DNA of 64,000 nucleotides, taken from contig JAQBOZ010000007.1 in NCBI GenBank assembly GCA_028287785.1, positions 186,001 through 250,000 on the forward strand. The letters run 5' to 3'. This document shows positions 48,024 to 57,454 of this stretch, piece by piece (the stretch's first letter is position 1; every line of letters starts with the position of its first letter). Below the pieces are notes generated by a model. It did not search any database, was not told where the DNA came from, and was given only the letters and a program-made list of their open reading frames with translations. This DNA comes from Chlorobiota bacterium (GTDB lineage Bacteria; Bacteroidota; Ignavibacteria; OLB7). Made by a program: the position numbers and the translations under genes.

Positions 48024-48335
48024 ATGGATTTCACATTTCTTCTTGCACAGGCAGGCGGTGGCGCCGGCGGCATCGGCGGCACCGCGATCATGTTCGCGGC
48101 GATCATCGGCATCTTCTTCTTTATGATCATCCGCCCGCAGCAGAAGCGGATGAAAGAGCATCAGGCCCTTCTCAGCGGCGTCAAGCGCGGCGACAAGGTT
48201 GTCCTCAGCAATGGCATGCACGGCTCGGTCTATGAAGTCGAGGAGAAGACCATCCTCGTCGAGATCTCCAAGAACACCGTCGTGAAGTTCGAAAAAGGAT
48301 CGATCCAGTCGATAGTCCCCCCAGCGACCACGTAA
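48024..48335 (+). CDS. yajC: YajC, Sec translocase auxiliary subunit
   Basis: This 103-residue protein has one N-terminal membrane helix ([20 protein letters not shown]), with the conserved RPQQKR at its end, then LKxGD-type [18 protein letters not shown], and a small beta domain. YajC is associated with SecDF at the inner membrane. Located 77 bases after tgt, in the common tgt-yajC order, so the two may be co-transcribed. Confidence 0.93.
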   Translation: MDFTFLLAQAGGGAGGIGGTAIMFAAIIGIFFFMIIRPQQKRMKEHQALLSGVKRGDKVVLSNGMHGSVYEVEEKTILVEISKNTVVKFEKGSIQSIVPPATT

Positions 48336-48384
48336 CCGGCCGGATGGGCGTCACAATCCGCTCACGTATATACCGATATCGCAC

Positions 48385-49638
48385 ATGTTCAAGTCAGTCG
48401 AAAAAGCGCTCGACGATCTGCGCGCCGGCAGGGTGATCATCATCGTCGATGACGAGGGACGGGAAAACGAGGGAGATTTCGTCGCGGCGGCGGAGACCTG
48501 CACGCCGGAGACGATCAACTTCCTGATCAGGGAAGGTCGCGGGATGATCTGCGCCCCGGTTACCGAGGGACGCGCCAGTGAGCTGGAGCTCGATATGATG
48601 GTATCGGTGAACACATCGCTCCACGCAACGCCGTTTACCGTGCTGATCGATTATCGCCACGGCACAACCACCGGCATCTCCGCCGCCGATCGCGCCGCCA
48701 CCATCCGCGCGCTGGCCGATACCAGGGCCATCGCCAGCGACTTCGCCCGTCCGGGACATATCGCCCCGCTCAGAGCGGTGGAGGAAGGGGTGCTCCGCCG
48801 CGCGGGACATACCGAGGCGGTGATCGACATGGTGCGGCTGGCCGGCATGTATCCGGCCGGTGTCCTCTGCGAGATCCTGAACGAGGATGGGACGATGGCC
48901 CGCATGCCGCAGCTTGAGCAGATCGCCGAAAAACATGGGCTTACCATCGTCACCATCGCCGACCTTATCAAATACCGCGTCGCCCGAGAGAAGCTGGTGA
49001 AGAAGGTGGTGGAGGTCGATCTGCCAACCGATTACGGCGACTTCAGGCTCCATCTCTATCACAATGTGGTGGACGGCAAGGAGCATATGGCGCTGGTGAA
49101 GGGGGATATCCACTCCGATGAGCCGGTCCTTGTCCGCGTTCACAGCGAGTGCTTCACCGGCGATACGCTCGGCTCCAGGCGCTGCGATTGCCAGTCGCAA
49201 CTCCACGCGGCGATGTGGCAGGTGGACCGCGAGGGGCGCGGCGTGGTGCTCTATATGCGGCAGGAGGGACGGGGAATCGGCCTGACGAACAAGCTGCTGG
49301 CCTACGCGCTTCAGGATCAGGGGAAGGATACCGTGGAGGCGAATGAAGCGCTCGGGTTCAAGGCCGATCTTCGCGACTACGGCATCGGGGCGCAGATCCT
49401 GGTCGATCTGGGCATCAAGGAGATGCGCCTGATGACGAACAACCCGAAGAAGGTGGTCGGCCTGGAAGCCTACGGCCTGAAGATCGTGGAACGCGTCCCG
49501 ATCGAGGTGGAGGCGAACGAGGCAAACGCCCGCTACCTCCGGACCAAGAAGGAAAAGCTGGGACATCTCTTCGGTGAGTCCCCCTACCGTCATCCCCCGG
49601 ATGGCGATGCGACGCCGATCAACGAACAGGCCATCTGA
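48385..49638 (+). CDS. ribBA: Bifunctional 3,4-dihydroxy-2-butanone-4-phosphate synthase / GTP cyclohydrolase II
   Basis: The 417-residue protein joins RibB ([16 protein letters not shown] and [15 protein letters not shown]) with RibA ([20 protein letters not shown] with the zinc Cys, and [20 protein letters not shown]). Each half makes one starting substrate for riboflavin: dihydroxybutanone phosphate from ribulose 5-phosphate, and diamino-pyrimidine phosphate from GTP. Both catalytic motif sets look intact. No other rib gene lies nearby; a terminator follows at 49648. Confidence 0.96.
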   Translation: MFKSVEKALDDLRAGRVIIIVDDEGRENEGDFVAAAETCTPETINFLIREGRGMICAPVTEGRASELELDMMVSVNTSLHATPFTVLIDYRHGTTTGISAADRAATIRALADTRAIASDFARPGHIAPLRAVEEGVLRRAGHTEAVIDMVRLAGMYPAGVLCEILNEDGTMARMPQLEQIAEKHGLTIVTIADLIKYRVAREKLVKKVVEVDLPTDYGDFRLHLYHNVVDGKEHMALVKGDIHSDEPVLVRVHSECFTGDTLGSRRCDCQSQLHAAMWQVDREGRGVVLYMRQEGRGIGLTNKLLAYALQDQGKDTVEANEALGFKADLRDYGIGAQILVDLGIKEMRLMTNNPKKVVGLEAYGLKIVERVPIEVEANEANARYLRTKKEKLGHLFGESPYRHPPDGDATPINEQAI

Positions 49639-49647
49639 TCGATATTC

Positions 49648-49685
49648 AGCGTGCCGGGGCCGATGCTCCGGCACGCTTCGTTTCA
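49648..49685 (+). terminator. Intrinsic terminator after ribBA
   Basis: GCGTGCCGG and CCGGCACGC form a 9-bp stem around a 10-base loop, followed by TTCGTTTC. The presence of this hairpin argues against a GTG start at 49651 for the next gene. Confidence 0.75.
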
Positions 49686-49746
49686 ACAGTTCCGTGCCCC
49701 GCCAACCTCCACGGAGCCGCCGGATGCTCCATTATTCCCCGCCGCC

Positions 49747-51027
49747 ATGATGCTCGATATCCCCCCCTCCGATCGCTTCCATCGAAGCACCGCGCGCTCC
49801 GCGCGGAAAAGCCCGGCGCTGCCGGAGGATATCATCATCGGCGATGGGATCACGCAGGTGGGAAATCGCCGGCTTGGTGATATCGCGCGGCCGGGAATGC
49901 GGGTCGTCATCGCCTTCACCGACGCCACCCGGTTCTCCCCCGACCGGCTGCTGATGGGCGCGCTCCTCTCCGAGCTGATTGCCCTCGGCATCGACCACGA
50001 CCACATCACACTCCTCTGCGCCACCGGTCTCCACCGCCCGATGACCGCCGCCGAGCGCGTCGCGAAGCTGGGAGATGAGATCGTGGGAACGATGCGGATC
50101 GTTGATCACGACGCGCTCGACCGGGAACATCTGACGCGACTCGGGGAGATCCGCGGCCTGCCGGTGGTGGTAAACGCCCTCTGCGCCGAGGCGGATCTGC
50201 TGCTGGCGACCGGCGTCGTGGAACCGCACCAGTATGCCGGCTATTCGGGGGGATCGAAAACCATTGTGATAGGCTGCGGCGGAGAGGCAACGATCCAGGC
50301 GACCCACGGCGCAGGGATGCTCGATCGCCCCGGCACGCGCCTTGGAGCGGTCGATGGAAATCCGTTCCAGGAGTTTGTGCGCGACGCGGGACGCATGGTT
50401 GGTCTGGACTATGTCGTGAATGTGTTGCTCGATGACGATGGCGCCATCATCGCGGCCGCGGCGGGCGATCCGGACGCGGTCCACGATCACCTGATAGCCG
50501 CAGGACGCGGGGAATACGAGATCGAAATCGATCGCCCGGCGCATATCGTCATCGCGGGGGTAAACCCGGCCAAGGCGACGAATCTCTATCAGGCAAGCCG
50601 CGCCGCAACCTATCTGGCCCTCTCCGATGGCTCGCCGCTTCTCCCCGGAGCGCCGATCATCCTCCCCGCCGCAATCCCCGAAGGAGCCGGCGATGGCCTC
50701 GGCGAGCGAAGATTTTTCGAGATCCTCGCATCCGCGACATCACCAACATCCCTTCTCTCCGATCTCCGCGCGCACGGATTTCCGGCCGGGGCACAGCGCG
50801 CCTATATTCTGGCGCAGGTTCTTGAAGGGCATCCGGTCATCGTGGTTGGAGCGGAACATCCAGACGTGGTGGAGGCATGTCATATGCTGGCGATGCCCGA
50901 TCTGGAACGCGGGCTGGCGCTGGCCGAGGAGCTTGCGCGGGCGCGTTTCGGGATTATCGCCCCACGGCCGCTGGAGCTGCTGATTGTGCATAACGCGCTG
51001 GTAACGCTGCCACGGGTTGGGGGGTGA
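49747..51027 (+). CDS. LarA-like nickel-dependent lactate racemase family protein (DUF2088)
   Basis: The frame is open from 49651, but that GTG lies in the ribBA terminator, so I prefer ATG 49747; the product is 426 residues, close to LarA. Key positions are recognisable: FTDATRFSPDRLL, CATGLHRPM, EPHQYAGYSGGSKTI with the His and Lys that would hold the nickel-pincer cofactor, and ATHGAGM. LarA racemases need LarB, LarC and LarE to make the cofactor; none is in the window. Many family members act on other 2-hydroxy acids, so the substrate is open. Confidence 0.85.
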   Translation: MMLDIPPSDRFHRSTARSARKSPALPEDIIIGDGITQVGNRRLGDIARPGMRVVIAFTDATRFSPDRLLMGALLSELIALGIDHDHITLLCATGLHRPMTAAERVAKLGDEIVGTMRIVDHDALDREHLTRLGEIRGLPVVVNALCAEADLLLATGVVEPHQYAGYSGGSKTIVIGCGGEATIQATHGAGMLDRPGTRLGAVDGNPFQEFVRDAGRMVGLDYVVNVLLDDDGAIIAAAAGDPDAVHDHLIAAGRGEYEIEIDRPAHIVIAGVNPAKATNLYQASRAATYLALSDGSPLLPGAPIILPAAIPEGAGDGLGERRFFEILASATSPTSLLSDLRAHGFPAGAQRAYILAQVLEGHPVIVVGAEHPDVVEACHMLAMPDLERGLALAEELARARFGIIAPRPLELLIVHNALVTLPRVGG

Positions 51028-51099
51028 GACCGGTTCCGGGCATTGCTTCGAATACCATAAACACCATGATCGCTCGCGCAGGACGGAGCCAGATACCGG

Positions 51100-51406
51100 G
51101 TAGTGACTCAGTTTGAATCCACTCTTCCGTCTGCTGAACAATCATCGATCGGCGATCCCTTCTTCACTCTTCAAGCTCCGTCAGGAGCGCGCCGGTTGTA
51201 GCAACAATGCTCCCATCTCCCGCTCAAGCTCCATCGGAGCGTACCATCCCCGCATCCATCAGGAATGGTACGCTCCGATGGAGCTTGGAATCATGGGGGC
51301 ATGGCGATGCTACAACCGGTACGCCCCGATGGGGCTGGAAGGACAGATGTCGAATGCCCTCGATGAGTCCAAACAGTATGAACCGTATCTCAAACTGAGT
51401 CACTAC
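51100..51406 (+). mobile_element. Palindromic repeat family, copy 4
   Basis: This 307-base unit has perfect 12-bp terminal inverted repeats (GTAGTGACTCAG and CTGAGTCACTAC). It is flanked by a 10-base direct repeat, CAGATACCGG, at 51090-51099 and 51407-51416. Inside are 22-base inner arms (51226-51247 and 51265-51286), the CCGGTTGTAGC arm at 51192-51202 with its complement at 51309-51319, and four short GCTCC...GGAGC-type hairpins. The copy has no protein-coding capacity. Confidence 0.85.
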
Positions 51407-51532
51407 CAGATACCGGCATGCATTGCTTGTTCACGACAAGTTCCGTTACTCGCATCAGAAACGCGCCCTGATGCCGTCGGACAGTTGATGAAAAAGAGCC
51501 CTTGCACGATATCCATCCACTACCATGCACCC

Positions 51533-51902
51533 ATGACACAGGAAGAACTGACAGAGCTTGAACGGAAATTGAAGGCCGCCACCGATCCGCGCGAGCGGAT
51601 AACGCTGCTGAACGAATCGAGCCGCGCTCATATCCTCGCGGACCCTCCAAAGGCGACCCGGTACGCGCGGGAGGCGCTGCGACGCGCGCGATGGCTCAAG
51701 GATGATGAACTGATTGCGCGAAGCCTCTATCGCGTCGGCGACTGCGCGCTCGCCACAAATGATTTCAGCAATGCCGAGCGCCATCTGCTGGAAGCGTCAC
51801 GGATTCTCGCAACCATCGCGCACAGGACTCTGGAGGCGCATGTCTGCATCAAACTCGGAGATGTGCATGCGCTCACCGGGAGGAACGATCAGGCGCTGGA
51901 AG
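51533..51902 (+). pseudogene. Truncated TPR-like gene (N-terminal part)
   Basis: From ATG 51533 the frame gives TQEELTELERKLKAATDPRE and then two helical repeats (ATRYAREALRRARWLKDDEL, SLYRVGDCALATNDFSNAER, CIKLGDVHALTGRNDQALE) of the tetratricopeptide type. After ALE at about 51902 the frame continues as unrelated residues overlapping the next gene. The likely reading is the start of a longer TPR protein (sensor or cyclase type) that has lost its end. A palindromic repeat lies 127 bases upstream. Confidence 0.5.
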
Positions 51903-51983
51903 GGACACATCGCCGTTCGTTCGGGCACGGTGAACCGCCTGACGCTTTCAACCAATCACATCCAACGTTTAAAGGACCACATC

Positions 51984-52400
51984 ATGACTTTGATCCGCAG
52001 ATCGATCATCACGGCGGCGCTTATCGCGCTCGCATCGCTTGCGTCGTTCCTCAGCCCGAATGTGGCGCGTGCGCAATGCCCCGTCAGTATCACCGTGTTC
52101 AACAACATGGCGTGTCCCATCAGACTCGTCATCTATGATGTGTCCGGCACGCAGACGGTCACATTCAATCTCCCGCCCAACGCGGCCACCGTCTGCAACA
52201 ACCCCGGCGGATTTGTTTCACAGGGTATTGTCAGTGCCGGCAACAATCGATATGCATTTCCCAATGGCGGCGGCTGTCTCCCCTGCTTGGCGTTTCCCGT
52301 CATTGGGGGTGGCACCTGCTGCGCCCAGGCGTGCAGCAACCCGGCAAACTGCACGATGACCATCAATCCATGCGGTGCCGGTGCCACCTGCGCGCCATAA
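51984..52400 (+). CDS. Cysteine-rich secreted small protein
   Basis: The ATG at 51984, with AAAGGA upstream, starts a signal peptide (IITAALIALASLASFLSP) ending VARAQ. The mature part of about 107 residues has about a dozen Cys: CPVS, ACPI, VCNN, CLPCL, TCCAQACS, NCTM, NPCG and TCAP. Cys spacing suggests a disulfide-rich or metal-binding domain, but I know of no matching family. Its N-terminus carries a short NMACPIRLVIYDVSGTQTVT beta motif. It stands directly after the TPR fragment and before a minus-strand gene. Confidence 0.7.
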   Translation: MTLIRRSIITAALIALASLASFLSPNVARAQCPVSITVFNNMACPIRLVIYDVSGTQTVTFNLPPNAATVCNNPGGFVSQGIVSAGNNRYAFPNGGGCLPCLAFPVIGGGTCCAQACSNPANCTMTINPCGAGATCAP

Positions 52401-52446
52401 TCGCCAGGACGCGTCGTGAAATACCATCTCCATGATGGCGGGGAAT

Positions 52447-52479
52447 AACAAAAAGCGGGACGCCACCACGACGTCCCGC
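52447..52479 (-). terminator. Intrinsic terminator of the PfpI-like gene
   Basis: On the minus strand GCGGGACG and CGTCCCGC form an 8-bp stem with a 9-base loop, followed by TTTTTGTT. It lies 40 bases after the stop of the PfpI-like gene. Confidence 0.8.
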
Positions 52480-52518
52480 CATTCCCCTTCACTGATTCCC
52501 CATCACGGAATAATCGTT

Positions 52519-53115
52519 CTACGCCGATGTCCGCGTCGAACGCGCAAGGTTCTCCACGCCATCGTTCCGCGGATGCCGTCCCTCGGCGAATTCCTCCACC
52601 ATTTTCTCATTGAATGCATCCAGGTCCTTCGGCGAGCGGGAGGTGACAAGCCCATGATCAACCACGACCTCTTCATCAACCCAGGTCGCGCCGGCGTTCG
52701 TGAGATCGGTCCTGATCGATGGATAGCTGGTCATCTGCTTTCCATCCACGATGCCCGCCTCGATCAGCGTCCACGGCCCGTGACAGATGGCGGCGATCGG
52801 CTTATCATTCACATAGAAACTGCGGACAAATTCCACAGCATCCGGGTTGGTCCGCAGCTTGTCCGGGTTCATCACGCCGCCGGGAAGGAGAAGCGCGTCG
52901 AAATCCTCGGGCCGGGCATTGTCCAGCTCGACATCCACATCGATCTCCTCTCCCCAGTCCGTATGGTTCCACGCCTTCACGGTTCCCGATTGCGGGGAAA
53001 CGATCATCACATCGGCCCCGGCCTCGCGCAATGCCTCAACCGGCGAGGTCAGCTCGATCTCCTCGAATCCCTTATCGACCAGCACCGCCACTTTTTTCCC
53101 CGAGAGATTTCCCAT
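52519..53115 (-). CDS. DJ-1/PfpI family protein (glutamine amidotransferase fold)
   Basis: The 198-residue protein matches the PfpI branch in length and layout: KKVAVLVDKGFEEIELTSPV with the conserved Glu, ALLLPGGVMNPDKL, and AAICHGPWTLIEAG with the nucleophile Cys-His. Known family members are called proteases, chaperones or glyoxalases (deglycation activity is debated); sequence alone does not decide. No signal peptide, so cytoplasmic. It ends at a strong terminator. Confidence 0.9.
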   Translation of the reverse strand: MGNLSGKKVAVLVDKGFEEIELTSPVEALREAGADVMIVSPQSGTVKAWNHTDWGEEIDVDVELDNARPEDFDALLLPGGVMNPDKLRTNPDAVEFVRSFYVNDKPIAAICHGPWTLIEAGIVDGKQMTSYPSIRTDLTNAGATWVDEEVVVDHGLVTSRSPKDLDAFNEKMVEEFAEGRHPRNDGVENLARSTRTSA

Positions 53116-53496
53116 GATCGTTCTCCTGATTGATATTCCATATGCACAGATATCGCGGGATATATTCCCCGCTTCGTGACCGGAATCCGTCGCAAACAGC
53201 AGGCCAGCGACGGCAATATCATGACGTGATAATCCCGCCGCCGCCGGAGAAATTGCCGGCCATTGAGGGATGAAATGATGCCGCGATGAATTATGAAGAC
53301 CGTGGTGGGAATATGAGCGGAACTATCCGTTCAGCCCGGCGTGCGGCGCGTATTTGCGGGCGCCGCGAACATGGTTGATGACCAAAGCGGAGATGTGATA
53401 AGCAGATGGCCGCCTTGCGCGACGCCGGAATGTGGCGGGCACGCGGGAATATCCACGATGCGTTTCATGAATGATATTCCCGCGAATGCGGAGAAC
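53116..53496. other. Intergenic region without a gene
   Basis: About 380 bases between the PfpI-like start and the end of the DUF971 gene. Frames here are short and look like chance. It should hold the PfpI-like promoter. I see no hairpin of note. Confidence 0.35.
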
Positions 53497-53829
53497 TCAG
53501 CTCCCGGCGCGTTCGGCGGGGTTGGCGCAGAGCAGATGGAGATATTCCCAGGAATAGATCCCCGTGTCGTGCCGGTCCTTCCAGGTGAACTGGATGCCGT
53601 AACTGCCGACCGGGACAATGGCCGCGACCTCGTACATCCCCGGCGTGAACGTGGGGAGCATCAACGGCTGATAGACCTTGCCGAGAATATTCTCCCCCTT
53701 GCATCCGGCGCAGGGGCACTCATCGCGCAGACGCTTCAGCGTCAGTGTACACTCGGAAGAGTCCGGCCAGGTAAACGTGAGCGCGGTCGGCGATGACTGC
53801 TGGATCTTGGTCGGTGCTGGATAATTCAT
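53497..53829 (-). CDS. DUF971 domain protein
   Basis: The 110-residue protein fits the DUF971 family, the N-terminal domain of gamma-butyrobetaine hydroxylases that also occurs alone in bacteria. LKRLRDECPCAGCKGEN contains the conserved Cys cluster (CPCAGC), and GSYGIQFTWKDRHDTGIYSW is the characteristic end. Stand-alone bacterial members have been linked to iron-sulfur or ApbC-like partners by neighbourhood, but here the neighbours do not show such a link. Confidence 0.85.
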   Translation of the reverse strand: MNYPAPTKIQQSSPTALTFTWPDSSECTLTLKRLRDECPCAGCKGENILGKVYQPLMLPTFTPGMYEVAAIVPVGSYGIQFTWKDRHDTGIYSWEYLHLLCANPAERAGS

Positions 53830-53874
53830 TGAGGATCATTGAAGATTTGGATTTCCCCGTGGGGCAGTCCCGGT

Positions 53875-54453
53875 TCAGTTGGAGAGGTCCGGCGTGGATT
53901 GCCCTGCGGTCATCATGGCGTGTTCCATTCGCTCCCATGCTTCGCGTAACGTGGCCGTGAGGATCTCCGCCCGGCTCTTCGCAAGCAGCGGGTCCACCTT
54001 CGCGGTATGACAGCCGGCGGCGATCCCGGCCAGGATATCGCTTTCCGAATCACCGATCATCCAGGAGGCGGCAAGATCGATCCCATGTTCGGCGGCGGCG
54101 CGCAACAGCATTCCCGGCAGCGGCTTCCGGCAGTCGCACTCGTCGGCATGATCGTGCGGACAGTGATAGATGGCATCGAAACGGCTGCCGGTCCGCCGGA
54201 GCAGCTCCCGCTGCATGGCGTCGTGGATTGCGGCAAGCCCCTCCTCCGTCATCAGCCCGCGACCGATTCCCCGCTGGTTGGTGATCAGCACGACAAGCCC
54301 CCCCGCCGCGCGCATCAGCGGCAGCACGGAGAAAATATCCTCGATAAAATCGAATTCCGACGGGTCCTTCACGTAATCGTCGATACGCCGCCGGTTGACG
54401 ATCCCATCGCGATCCAGAAAGAACGCCCGCCGCGGGCCTGCCGCATCAGCCAT
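53875..54453 (-). CDS. HAD-IIIA phosphatase, GmhB-like (heptose/histidinol bisphosphate phosphatase)
   Basis: The 192-residue protein is a HAD phosphatase: FFLDRDGIVN with the nucleophile Asp, LITNQRGIGRG, the zinc-binding CPHDHADECDCRKP and SWMIGDSESDILAG. These are the D-glycero-D-manno-heptose 1,7-bisphosphate phosphatase (GmhB) and histidinol-phosphatase signatures; the former would link it to the heptosyltransferase-like gene at 17835. The frame opens at 54561, but I chose the Met at 54453 because the longer N-terminus reads as non-native and overlaps the receptor gene. Confidence 0.85.
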   Translation of the reverse strand: MADAAGPRRAFFLDRDGIVNRRRIDDYVKDPSEFDFIEDIFSVLPLMRAAGGLVVLITNQRGIGRGLMTEEGLAAIHDAMQRELLRRTGSRFDAIYHCPHDHADECDCRKPLPGMLLRAAAEHGIDLAASWMIGDSESDILAGIAAGCHTAKVDPLLAKSRAEILTATLREAWERMEHAMMTAGQSTPDLSN

Positions 54454-54541
54454 ATGATCTGCCGGGTAAACGAAAGGAACGAACACCGGCGAATTTACGA
54501 CACCGAAACGATGCAAACGGTAAGAGCTGATAACAGCCCCA

Positions 54542-57058
54542 CTACTCCCCTGATCCGCCACTGCCGCCCGATCCGCTGCTCCCCTTGGTGTCCGACTTCT
54601 CCTGCTTGTGCGTCTCCATCCGCGGGGTGGTGCCGAACGTGTAGCTGACGTTCAGCCCCACATATCGCGTCAGCCACTTGCTGGTCGATTCCGAGCGGAA
54701 GTCCGGCGATTCATAGACATTATGCCACTGCTGAAGATTGAGCGGATCGTTGACCGATAGCGATATGCTCAGTTTGTTTTCCAGAAGGCGCTGCCGCAAC
54801 GAGACATTCCAGTACACAAATCCGCTCTGCCGTGACTCGCCGACCTGCGCGGGAGTGTTGAAGAACAGGTTCGTGCTCAGCGTGGTCCCCTTCATCAGAT
54901 CCGCATTGAGCGAAGCGTTGCCGTTGTTTCCCAGGGCCGATGAGTAAACGTCCCCCGGGATATCGCTTCCGCGATTCACCTTCATAAACAGATTTATCGA
55001 CCCCCTGAAATTGAACCAGTCGAACGGCCGCAGCGATACCGACACCTCCGAGCCGAGCGAGTACGCGCCATTGAAATTGGCGGTGGTGGAATACGTAACC
55101 CCGTTGAGAAGCCGCTGCGTGCTCTCGATGCTGCCGGTGGTGATCGAATAATACGGCGCCACCGAAATCATATTTCCGGCGCCCCAGAATGTATTGTAAT
55201 TCAACTCCAGCGATTGCGTGAATTCAGGATCGAGATCGGGATTTCCGGACGCCTCGTAAAAATCGCTCCACTTTATCTTCACGGGATTCAGCACATCGAT
55301 ATCGGGAAGAGCCAGGCTTCGCCGATAGCTGAAGGTCAGGCTCTGCGCGTCGGTGATATTATAGGAGAGCGATCCGCTCGGGAAGAAATTCGAATAATTC
55401 CGTGAGATGATCGGCTCGCCCGAGGCATACTTCGCGGACACCGTCGCGCGCTCGAACCTGAGCCCGGCCTGTATTCCCAGCTCCTTGATCGGCCTGTAGG
55501 CGGCATTTCCATAGGCCGCGTAAATCGAATTCGTGGGGAGATAATGATTCGTCTGCGTCGCATCAAGGATATACTCCCCGGTGGCCCTGTCAAGGCTGCG
55601 GACGGAAGTATTGTCGTCCAGGCTGTTGGTTTCGTTCTTCCCGCCCAGTGAGATGGTCAATTTATCGCTGATCGGATTATCGTAGTTCAACGATGTGATG
55701 ATCGTGGAATTCTTCTGATCGTATGTCGAGCTGCGGCCGGAAACCCTGGCGGAATCCAGCTCTCCGTCTGCACGGAAATAGGTGCTGGAATATTCGCTGT
55801 TGCTGACATATCCGTTGGCATTATAGCTTACGTCGAGGCTGAGCTTATGATCCTTGCCGAATTCATGCTTCAGAAGCAGCGATGCGCTGTTGTAATCGCC
55901 GGAATTTCCCGAGCCTGAAATCGGCCCGCTGGTATCGTAGGATCGTTCGACGATCGCATTGTTGAGATTGTAGAACGTGTGCGCGCCGTGCGATGTGTAA
56001 TCCGATGACCAGCCATGCAGGTTGAAGGATAACGACACCAGATCGCTCTCGGTAAACCGGTAATCGATCTGACCATAGCCGTTGTGGGAGTTCGATGTGG
56101 ATGTGCTGGTGCCGTCGGCCTGATCGCGCTGCTCGTTGCTGTCACGATAGTTCAACCGCAGGCTGGTGCTGGACCCGTGCCCCGACCCGTGATAGAGGCC
56201 GCCGCCAAGCGAAGCGTTCAGATCCTTGCCGTTGTAATACAGCCCGGCGCCGGTGTTCCCCCCCAGGCGCGAATCCACCCCGGCACTGAGATTTCCGCCG
56301 AACAGATCGCTCATCGTCCGTCGCGTGACGATGTTGATGATCCCGCCGCCGTTCTTCGCGTCGAACTGCGCCCCCGGATTGGTCCGTATCTCGATCTCCT
56401 TCACGCTGTTCGCCGGAAGCGACTGAAGAAATTTGTTCTGCTGATCCGCCGGCATCGTCAGCGGGCGATCGTTGATCATGATCGTCACATTCTCCTTCCC
56501 CCGCAGCGATACCTTCCCATCCTGATCCACCGCCACCGACGGCGTCTGTCCCAGAAGCTCGCTCACGTTGGTGGCCGTATACGCCGGGTTGTTCTCAACG
56601 CCGTACACCGTCTTGTCCGCCATCACCACCACCTGCTGGCGCTCCGATGTCACCTCCACCCCGCCGCCGTCGATCGCCGTCTGCGTCAGCGGAATCTCCC
56701 CCACGTTCAGGTTCGGCCTGTCGGCGGTGAGGAGGATTCCGGTCGCCGTGTGCCGTTGATAGCCCACATACACCACTTCCAGCGTATACGTTCTGCCGAT
56801 CACAGCGTGATCGATGGAGAATGCCCCCTTGTCGTTGCTGAGATTTCCCAGCGGCTTCCTGGTGGAATCCGAGGGATCGCGGAGGATCGCCGTGGCCCCC
56901 TTCATCGGCGCATGCGTCCCCGCATCCCTGACGATGCCGGAAACCGTGCCGGTGGCCTGGGCGCGCGCCATCATCGGCACAAGGATCAGCACGGCATGAA
57001 GGAGAAGAAAGCGCGCCGGTGTCGAACGGCCGTTGAAAACGGTATGGGGAAATCTCAT
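54542..57058 (-). CDS. Outer-membrane beta-barrel receptor with carboxypeptidase-regulatory-like domain
   Basis: This 838-residue protein has a signal peptide, a carboxypeptidase-regulatory-like domain (GTVSGIVRDAGTHAPMKGAT), a plug with TASYTATNVSELLGQTPSV-like sequence, and a large beta barrel (OMP_b-brl_3 type). The C-terminus adds a flexible GSSGSGGSGGSGE tail after the barrel. Proteins of this group resemble TonB receptors without a clear ligand. It is separate from the other receptor gene and has no DUF4249 partner. Confidence 0.88.
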   Translation of the reverse strand: MRFPHTVFNGRSTPARFLLLHAVLILVPMMARAQATGTVSGIVRDAGTHAPMKGATAILRDPSDSTRKPLGNLSNDKGAFSIDHAVIGRTYTLEVVYVGYQRHTATGILLTADRPNLNVGEIPLTQTAIDGGGVEVTSERQQVVVMADKTVYGVENNPAYTATNVSELLGQTPSVAVDQDGKVSLRGKENVTIMINDRPLTMPADQQNKFLQSLPANSVKEIEIRTNPGAQFDAKNGGGIINIVTRRTMSDLFGGNLSAGVDSRLGGNTGAGLYYNGKDLNASLGGGLYHGSGHGSSTSLRLNYRDSNEQRDQADGTSTSTSNSHNGYGQIDYRFTESDLVSLSFNLHGWSSDYTSHGAHTFYNLNNAIVERSYDTSGPISGSGNSGDYNSASLLLKHEFGKDHKLSLDVSYNANGYVSNSEYSSTYFRADGELDSARVSGRSSTYDQKNSTIITSLNYDNPISDKLTISLGGKNETNSLDDNTSVRSLDRATGEYILDATQTNHYLPTNSIYAAYGNAAYRPIKELGIQAGLRFERATVSAKYASGEPIISRNYSNFFPSGSLSYNITDAQSLTFSYRRSLALPDIDVLNPVKIKWSDFYEASGNPDLDPEFTQSLELNYNTFWGAGNMISVAPYYSITTGSIESTQRLLNGVTYSTTANFNGAYSLGSEVSVSLRPFDWFNFRGSINLFMKVNRGSDIPGDVYSSALGNNGNASLNADLMKGTTLSTNLFFNTPAQVGESRQSGFVYWNVSLRQRLLENKLSISLSVNDPLNLQQWHNVYESPDFRSESTSKWLTRYVGLNVSYTFGTTPRMETHKQEKSDTKGSSGSGGSGGSGE

Positions 57059-57454
57059 AATAAATCCAGTACGGTTGTTGATATCGATGCCTGAACGTAT
57101 CCGCGGCGGAATGGTTGCGGTCGGGACCGGCTGCCCCGTCTTTCGCCGGTAGCGCGGCGTTACCGAAGGCCGATCGCACTCACATAAGTGCCATCCTGAA
57201 CGCCGACGCGCATATCATCCTTACAGGACCATGAGCCATGGTCACCACGGGATTCACCGATCGCGGCGGATCGCGGCGGCCGGCAGCGCTTTCGCCCCAC
57301 CCGGCGGGAGCTATTCATCGGGATAATCGTAGATTGGCCGGTCTGCCGGCCCGGCGCTGCATAACAGCATTCACCGCCCGGCGGAAACCGTCCTCCGGCG
57401 GTGGGACGGCGCTGCACCGCAACCCTCCGCTCAACCGAACCCGGCCAAATCGAT
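57059..57454. other. Divergent intergenic region between the receptor and a membrane glycosyltransferase
   Basis: About 395 bases between two starts facing away from each other. Several short frames on both strands look like chance. It should hold both promoters, but I see no clear box. Confidence 0.35.

Noticed and set aside
49651-49746. GTG start of the LarA-like gene at 49651
   Set aside because: It would place the first codons inside the ribBA terminator hairpin and adds a non-family N-terminus.
51113-52138. A single 341-codon protein starting in the palindromic repeat
   Set aside because: The first 140 codons read through the repeat (typical artefact residues such as ERAGCSNNAP), and the last part is out of frame after the TPR segment. 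Only the middle is protein-like.
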